NCBI GenBank assembly: GCA_003343685.1
Contig: QAKS01000062.1
Coordinates: 1-9,438 of the forward strand
DNA from: Clostridiales bacterium
Lineage (GTDB): Bacteria; Bacillota; Clostridia; Christensenellales; Christensenellaceae
DNA length: 9,438 nt
Reading direction: 5' to 3'
Both the position numbers and the translations under genes were made by a program. The notes below the pieces were generated by a model, which was not told the DNA's origin, ran no database searches, and saw only the letters and a list, made by a program, of their open reading frames with translations. This document shows, piece after piece, positions 5,558-9,438 of the stretch (the first letter of the stretch is position 1; the number at the start of each line of letters is the position of its first letter).

Positions 5558-6610
5558 ATGAATAAGAGAGAAAAACCAGATTATTGTTCCGTCGGCGGAC
5601 AGGGTGTGATTGAAGGCGTGATGATGAAATCGCCGACGCACAGTGCGTTGGCTGTGCGCAAAGAGGACGGCTCTATCACGACGAAGGAGTGGGATAATAA
5701 AATACGTAAAAGCAAAATCGCAAAATGGCCCGTCATACGGGGCGTGGTGAATTTTGTAGATACGATGATTATGGGCGTGGGGACGATTACCGATGCGGCA
5801 AAGATGCTGGACGAGGCCAATGCCGACGACTATGAACCAAACAGATTTGAAAAGTTTGTAGCCAAAAAGACGGGAAAAAGCGCAATGGACGTCATGATGG
5901 TGTTTGCAGTGATCGTTGCATTGGCGCTGGCAGTGGGATTGTTTTTTATTCTGCCCACATTCCTCACAGGGCTGGTCAAGGGCAGCATTACAAGCCCTCT
6001 GCTGCTCAATCTGATAGACGGGCTGGTTAGACTTGGCATTTTTTTGGCCTACATGATTTTGGTAGGGCAAATGAAGGACATCAAGCGGGTATTCATGTAT
6101 CATGGCGCGGAACACAAAACGATTGCCTGCTATGAGGCGGGTAAGCCGCTGACTCCGGAAAACGCAAAAACATTCAGGCGTTTTCATCCGCGCTGCGGCA
6201 CGAGCTATCTGCTGCTGGTGATGATGATTGCGATTATCGTCTATGCTTTTTTGGGATGGACCGATAACGTGTTGCTGCGCTTTGGGACGAGAATTCTGCT
6301 TCTGCCGCTGATTGCGGGAGTTTCTTACGAAATACTGAAGCTGGTGGCAAAATACGACGGGTGGTTTTTCCGCGCGATACGGTGGCCGGGACTGCAATTG
6401 CAGCGCCTGACGACAAAGGAGCCGGACGAATCTATGCTGGAAGTGGCCATTGTCGCATTTGAAATGGCGCTGGGCGAAAAGAGCAGGGACGATATTGAAG
6501 CAATGCTGGAGCAGTACGACAGGAGCGAAAAAACGGAGGAGCCGCCTGAGTCTGCCGAAGCGGGCGAGGAAAAAGGGACAGAGAGCGGCACGGCTGCGGA
6601 GACGGCGTGA
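5558..6610 (+). CDS. yqhQ: DUF1385 membrane protein, YqhQ-like
   Basis: This 350-residue integral membrane protein belongs to DUF1385 (B. subtilis YqhQ). Family marks are GGQGVIEGVMM (13-23), RGVVNFVDTM (61-70), YHGAEHKTIACYE (181-193) and HPRCGTSY (210-217). Hydrophobic segments lie at about 110-137, 146-171, 215-236 and 237-262, with a polar loop of conserved His, Glu and Cys between the second and third. The C-terminal tail from about 322 is acidic and low in complexity and looks disordered. Its function is not established to my knowledge; the conserved His/Glu/Cys set suggests metal binding or catalysis, which is inference. The ATG follows GGAGG by 4 bases and lies just after the rpmE terminator. 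The stop overlaps the prmC start by 4 bases, so it heads the prmC-prfA unit. I see no promoter between the terminator and the gene. Confidence 0.92.
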   Translation: MNKREKPDYCSVGGQGVIEGVMMKSPTHSALAVRKEDGSITTKEWDNKIRKSKIAKWPVIRGVVNFVDTMIMGVGTITDAAKMLDEANADDYEPNRFEKFVAKKTGKSAMDVMMVFAVIVALALAVGLFFILPTFLTGLVKGSITSPLLLNLIDGLVRLGIFLAYMILVGQMKDIKRVFMYHGAEHKTIACYEAGKPLTPENAKTFRRFHPRCGTSYLLLVMMIAIIVYAFLGWTDNVLLRFGTRILLLPLIAGVSYEILKLVAKYDGWFFRAIRWPGLQLQRLTTKEPDESMLEVAIVAFEMALGEKSRDDIEAMLEQYDRSEKTEEPPESAEAGEEKGTESGTAAETA

Positions 6611-7440
6611 CGCGTCTGGAATGGCTGAGATATGTCAAAGGCAGATATGAGGAAAAAGGCATCGGAGAGGCCGAAGCGGAGCCGCGGCATTTGATTGCCG
6701 ATATTCTCGACATAGAGATCAGCGATATATTTACAAAGGGCTATGAGCCTGTCGGAAAAGAACAGGGAAAACAGATAGAGGCCGCCCTTACTCGCCGTGA
6801 GCAGGGAGAGCCCCTTGCCTATATCACAGGAAAACGCTGGTTTATGGGCATGGAGTTTGCCGTTGACAGACGGGTGCTGATTCCGCGGCAGGAGACGGAA
6901 CTGCTGGCGGAGGAGGCGATCGCCCTCGCAGGGACGGACAGCCGCATACTGGATCTCTGTACGGGTTCGGGCTGTGTTGCGGTTTCCGTTGCCCTCAAGA
7001 CAGGGGCGGAGGTGACGGCGTCGGATATCTCGAAAGATGCGCTGGAGACTGCGAAGAAAAACGCGGACAGATATGGCGTGCAGATCCGGTTTGTCGAGTC
7101 CGATTTGTTTTGCGGTATACAGGGCGCTTTTCATGTAATTACGGCCAATCCGCCGTATATTGACGCAGAGCAGATGAAAAAGCTGGATGTTCAGGTGGAA
7201 GCATACGAACCGCATTTGGCTCTGTTTGGAGGCGTTGATGGGCTGGATTTCTACCGACGCATCGTTCCGCAGGCTCTCGCCGCGCTGGAACGTGGTGGGG
7301 TGCTTCTCATGGAGATCGGCTGGGATCAGGGAGAGCCGGTGCGGAAAATGATGGAGGCGTACGGCTACAGAGAGATAGAAATAAAGAAGGATTACGCGGG
7401 GCTTGACCGCCTCGTAAAAGGGGTTAAAGCAGATGTTTGA
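6607..7440 (+). CDS. prmC: Peptide chain release factor N5-glutamine methyltransferase
   Basis: This 277-residue class I methyltransferase uses S-adenosylmethionine to methylate the Gln of the GGQ motif in release factors 1 and 2, raising their peptide-release activity. Residues 1-80 form the helical release-factor-binding domain, ending in [13 protein letters not shown] (67-79). [12 protein letters not shown] (89-100) precedes the Rossmann domain, whose SAM motif is LDLCTGSGC (115-123), with an acidic residue (Asp140) at the end of strand 2. NPPY (181-184) is the catalytic glutamine-binding motif. [17 protein letters not shown] (201-217) is a further family mark. Length is normal. The start is GTG at 6607, overlapping the YqhQ stop as GTGA, with GCGGAG 5 bases upstream; a nearby ATG at 6621 is out of frame. 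The stop overlaps prfA, its substrate gene, by 8 bases. Confidence 0.97.
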   Translation: MTRLEWLRYVKGRYEEKGIGEAEAEPRHLIADILDIEISDIFTKGYEPVGKEQGKQIEAALTRREQGEPLAYITGKRWFMGMEFAVDRRVLIPRQETELLAEEAIALAGTDSRILDLCTGSGCVAVSVALKTGAEVTASDISKDALETAKKNADRYGVQIRFVESDLFCGIQGAFHVITANPPYIDAEQMKKLDVQVEAYEPHLALFGGVDGLDFYRRIVPQALAALERGGVLLMEIGWDQGEPVRKMMEAYGYREIEIKKDYAGLDRLVKGVKADV

Positions 7441-8503
7441 CAAGTTGGAAGGCATTAGGAAAAGATACGATGAGCTGACGATCGAGATCGGGAAAAGCGA
7501 GGTGATCGCCAACCAAGAGCTTTGGCAGAAGCTGATCAAAGAGCATGCGGAGCTGGAGGAGATCGTCGCGAAATATGAGGAATATAAAAATGCGAAGAGC
7601 CAGATTGAAGAGCTGAAGGAGATGCTTCGGGAGCCGGAGGGTGAGGACTTCAAAGCTATGGTGGAGGAGGAGCTGGCGGAACATGAGGAAAGCCTCCCGA
7701 AATTGGAGGAGGAGCTCAAGATGCTCATGATACCGAAGGATCCGAACGACAATAAAAACGTCATCATTGAGATCAGAGCCGGAACGGGCGGCGATGAAGC
7801 GTCATTGTTTGGTATGGATTTGTTCCGTATGTATACCAGATATGCGGAGCGCACCCGCTATAAAATGGAGGTTCTGTCGTCCAACTTTACGGAATTGGGC
7901 GGGGTAAAAGAGGTGGTCTTTTCGCTGGCGGGCAAGGGCGCTTATTCGCGGCTGAAATATGAGAGCGGTGTACACCGGGTTCAGCGCGTGCCGGAGACAG
8001 AGAGCTCCGGCAGAATCCACACTTCCGCCGCCACCGTGGCGGTGCTGCCGGAGGCTGAGGATGTGGATGTGCAGATTAATCCGAACGATATCCGTGTAGA
8101 CGTGTTCCGGGCCGGTGGAAACGGGGGACAGTGCGTCAACACGACCGATTCCGCCGTCAGAATTACGCACCTTCCCACGGGCATTGTAGCGACGTGTCAG
8201 GACGAGAAGTCACAGCTGAAAAATAAGGAAAAGGCGATGAAGGTGCTGAAAAGCCGCATTTACGAGGATATCAAGCAAAAGCAGGACGATGAAATGTCGG
8301 CAAACAGAAAGAGCCAGGTGGGCAGCGGAGACAGGAGTGAGCGTATCCGCACCTATAACTTTCCGCAGAGCCGTGTGACCGATCACAGAATCGGCTTGAC
8401 GCTGTATAAGCTGGAGGCGTTTCTGGACGGGGATATGGACGAGGTGATCGATGCGCTGATCTTTGCGGACAAGGAAAAAAGCCTGAAGGCAGAGGAGGCG
8501 TAA
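7433..8503 (+). CDS. prfA: Peptide chain release factor 1
   Basis: This 356-residue class I release factor reads UAA and UAG stop codons and triggers peptide release on the ribosome. Residues 1-100 form the coiled N-terminal domain. [14 protein letters not shown] (113-126) is the family block. The codon-reading tripeptide is PET (187-189) within [14 protein letters not shown], an accepted form of the RF1 P-x-T motif and unlike the SPF of RF2. The catalytic GGQ is at 231-233 within [16 protein letters not shown]; Gln233 is the PrmC methylation site. Nothing is missing and the length is standard. The ATG lies inside the 3' end of prmC, with AAAAGGGG 9 bases upstream, suggesting coupled synthesis of the factor and its modifying enzyme. 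The next gene begins 3 bases after the stop. Confidence 0.98.
   Translation: MFDKLEGIRKRYDELTIEIGKSEVIANQELWQKLIKEHAELEEIVAKYEEYKNAKSQIEELKEMLREPEGEDFKAMVEEELAEHEESLPKLEEELKMLMIPKDPNDNKNVIIEIRAGTGGDEASLFGMDLFRMYTRYAERTRYKMEVLSSNFTELGGVKEVVFSLAGKGAYSRLKYESGVHRVQRVPETESSGRIHTSAATVAVLPEAEDVDVQINPNDIRVDVFRAGGNGGQCVNTTDSAVRITHLPTGIVATCQDEKSQLKNKEKAMKVLKSRIYEDIKQKQDDEMSANRKSQVGSGDRSERIRTYNFPQSRVTDHRIGLTLYKLEAFLDGDMDEVIDALIFADKEKSLKAEEA
8491..8498 (+). promoter_or_regulatory. Ribosome binding site supporting a TTG start
   Basis: AGAGGAGG, inside the last codons of prfA, is a near-perfect Shine-Dalgarno placed 8 bases before TTG at 8507. No ATG, GTG or other TTG lies in frame nearby before the conserved start of the YrdC domain, so it points to TTG initiation. 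Confidence 0.78.
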
Positions 8504-8506
8504 AGA

Positions 8507-9438
8507 TTGGTCAAGACGCGTGTATTCGACTTGGAAAACGAGTATGAGGAAGCGCTTGAGGCCGCCGTAGGGGAAATCATAAACGGCGGCCTTGTCGCGT
8601 TTCCCACAGAGACGGTGTATGGTATTGGCGCCGACGCCATGAACGAGACCGCAGTAAGAAAAATTTTTACAGCCAAGGGTCGCCCCGGCGACAATCCGCT
8701 GATCGTGCACATTGCACGTATCGAGCAGGCGGAAAAGCTGGCCTGCATGACACCGCTGGCAAAAAAACTGACGGAGGCGTTTTGGCCGGGACCGTTTACT
8801 GCGGTGATGAAGCGGAGAGCGTGCGTTCCCGACGCTGTCACGGGAGGACTGGATACGGTAGGCGTGCGTCTGCCATCGAACAAGGTGATCCGCGATTTGG
8901 TGGAGCGGTCCGGGAAATATATCGCGGCGCCGAGCGCCAATCTCTCAGGAAAGCCCAGTCCGACGCGGGCAGCTCATGTTCTGGAGGATTTTTCGGGCGT
9001 GCTGCCGGTAATTCTCGACGGGGGCGACTGCGCTTTCGGTGTGGAGTCAACCGTATGCGACTGTACCGGCGATGTGCCTGTAATCCTGCGTCCGGGCGGT
9101 GTGACGAAGGAGATGATTGAAAACGCATGGGGGCGCGCCGAGGTGGACAAAGCGGTGCTGGAGGGTATGGAGAACGGCGCGGCGGCCGCATCTCCCGGCA
9201 TGAAATATAAGCACTATTCCCCAAAGGCGCAGGTGTATATTGCGGATGGGGACGACAGAAACGCTATTGCAAAAAAAGTCAAAACAATGTATGATAATAG
9301 CAATAATGCTGTAATTCTCTGCGAAAGAAACAGGCAGCCGGTCTATGGCGGCAGGAATACCATTGATATGGGCGAGGACAGCGCCGGCGTGGCTAGGAGC
9401 TTGTTTGGCGCGCTCAGGGACGCAGATGAAATGGGCTA
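8507..9438 (+). CDS. ywlC: Threonylcarbamoyl-AMP synthase, Sua5/YwlC type (partial, 3' end missing)
   Basis: This enzyme makes L-threonylcarbamoyladenylate from threonine, bicarbonate and ATP, the first step of t6A37 synthesis on tRNAs reading ANN codons. The reading frame is open from a TTG at 8507 to the window end: 310 residues, with perhaps 30 to 40 missing. The YrdC domain (about 10-205) shows AFPTETVYGIG (31-41), KGRP with Lys57 and Arg59, NPLIVHI (63-69), WPGPFT (93-98), SANLSG (143-148) and GVESTV (178-183); Lys57, Arg59, Ser143 and Asn145 match the conserved KxR-SxN set. SPGMKYKHYSPKA (229-241) is the linker that separates Sua5 from the shorter TsaC, and a C-terminal Sua5 domain follows from about 242. 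The ribosome binding site is strong and the prfA stop is only 3 bases upstream, so translation is probably coupled. Confidence 0.95.
   Translation, partial: MVKTRVFDLENEYEEALEAAVGEIINGGLVAFPTETVYGIGADAMNETAVRKIFTAKGRPGDNPLIVHIARIEQAEKLACMTPLAKKLTEAFWPGPFTAVMKRRACVPDAVTGGLDTVGVRLPSNKVIRDLVERSGKYIAAPSANLSGKPSPTRAAHVLEDFSGVLPVILDGGDCAFGVESTVCDCTGDVPVILRPGGVTKEMIENAWGRAEVDKAVLEGMENGAAAASPGMKYKHYSPKAQVYIADGDDRNAIAKKVKTMYDNSNNAVILCERNRQPVYGGRNTIDMGEDSAGVARSLFGALRDADEMG

Noticed and set aside
5504..6397. A 297-codon - strand open frame opposite yqhQ
   Set aside because: The translation is His/Gln/Arg-rich without domain features and begins within a well-supported gene on the other strand; it also runs into the rpmE terminator.
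6325..7854. A 509-codon open frame on the - strand across yqhQ, prmC and prfA
   Set aside because: It lies opposite three firmly identified overlapping genes, is Ser/Phe/Leu-rich as mirror frames of GC-rich coding DNA are, and shows no recognisable domain or suitable upstream signals.

Overview
The window looks like the chromosome of a low-to-moderate GC Gram-positive bacterium of the class Clostridia. The reasons are strong AGGAGG-type ribosome binding sites, consensus sigma-A promoters, a Rho carrying an N-terminal acidic insert, the order rho-rpmE-DUF1385-prmC-prfA-threonylcarbamoyl-AMP synthase, and a DUF4125/TPR/DUF4037 group that I associate with gut and anaerobic Firmicutes. Placement below class level is not supported. 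Every gene I accept is on the + strand. I see no rRNA, tRNA, CRISPR array, insertion sequence, phage gene or integrase.

Region 1 (1-3318) is one tightly packed transcription unit, entered just after its promoter. It holds a DUF4125 protein, a five-repeat TPR protein, a DUF4037 protein with an apparently intact nucleotidyltransferase signature (GS-x11-DxD), and an NAD-dependent epimerase/dehydratase-like SDR. The gap between genes 1 and 2 is 3 bases, genes 2 and 3 overlap by 4 (ATGA), and gene 4 follows after 22 bases. The first three genes have no established function that I know of and are the best candidate here for an undescribed system.

Region 2 (3319-3588) is a 270-base AT-rich intergenic stretch. 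It has two tandem sigma-A-like promoters (TTGATA-N18-TATAAT and TTGACA-N17-GATAAT) that would give rho a leader of about 130 to 175 bases. I see no intrinsic terminator between the epimerase and rho.

Region 3 (3589-5534) holds rho (532 aa) and, behind its own extended -10 promoter, rpmE (zinc-type ribosomal protein L31). It ends in a clear intrinsic terminator.

Region 4 (5558-9438) is a second compact unit: DUF1385/YqhQ membrane protein, prmC, prfA and a Sua5-type threonylcarbamoyl-AMP synthase cut by the window end. The genes overlap or nearly abut (overlaps of 4 and 8 bases, then a 3-base gap). PrmC methylates the GGQ glutamine of the release factor made by the next gene. Sua5 makes the activated intermediate for the t6A37 tRNA modification. 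Together with rho and L31, this block is a housekeeping cluster for transcription termination, translation termination and decoding.
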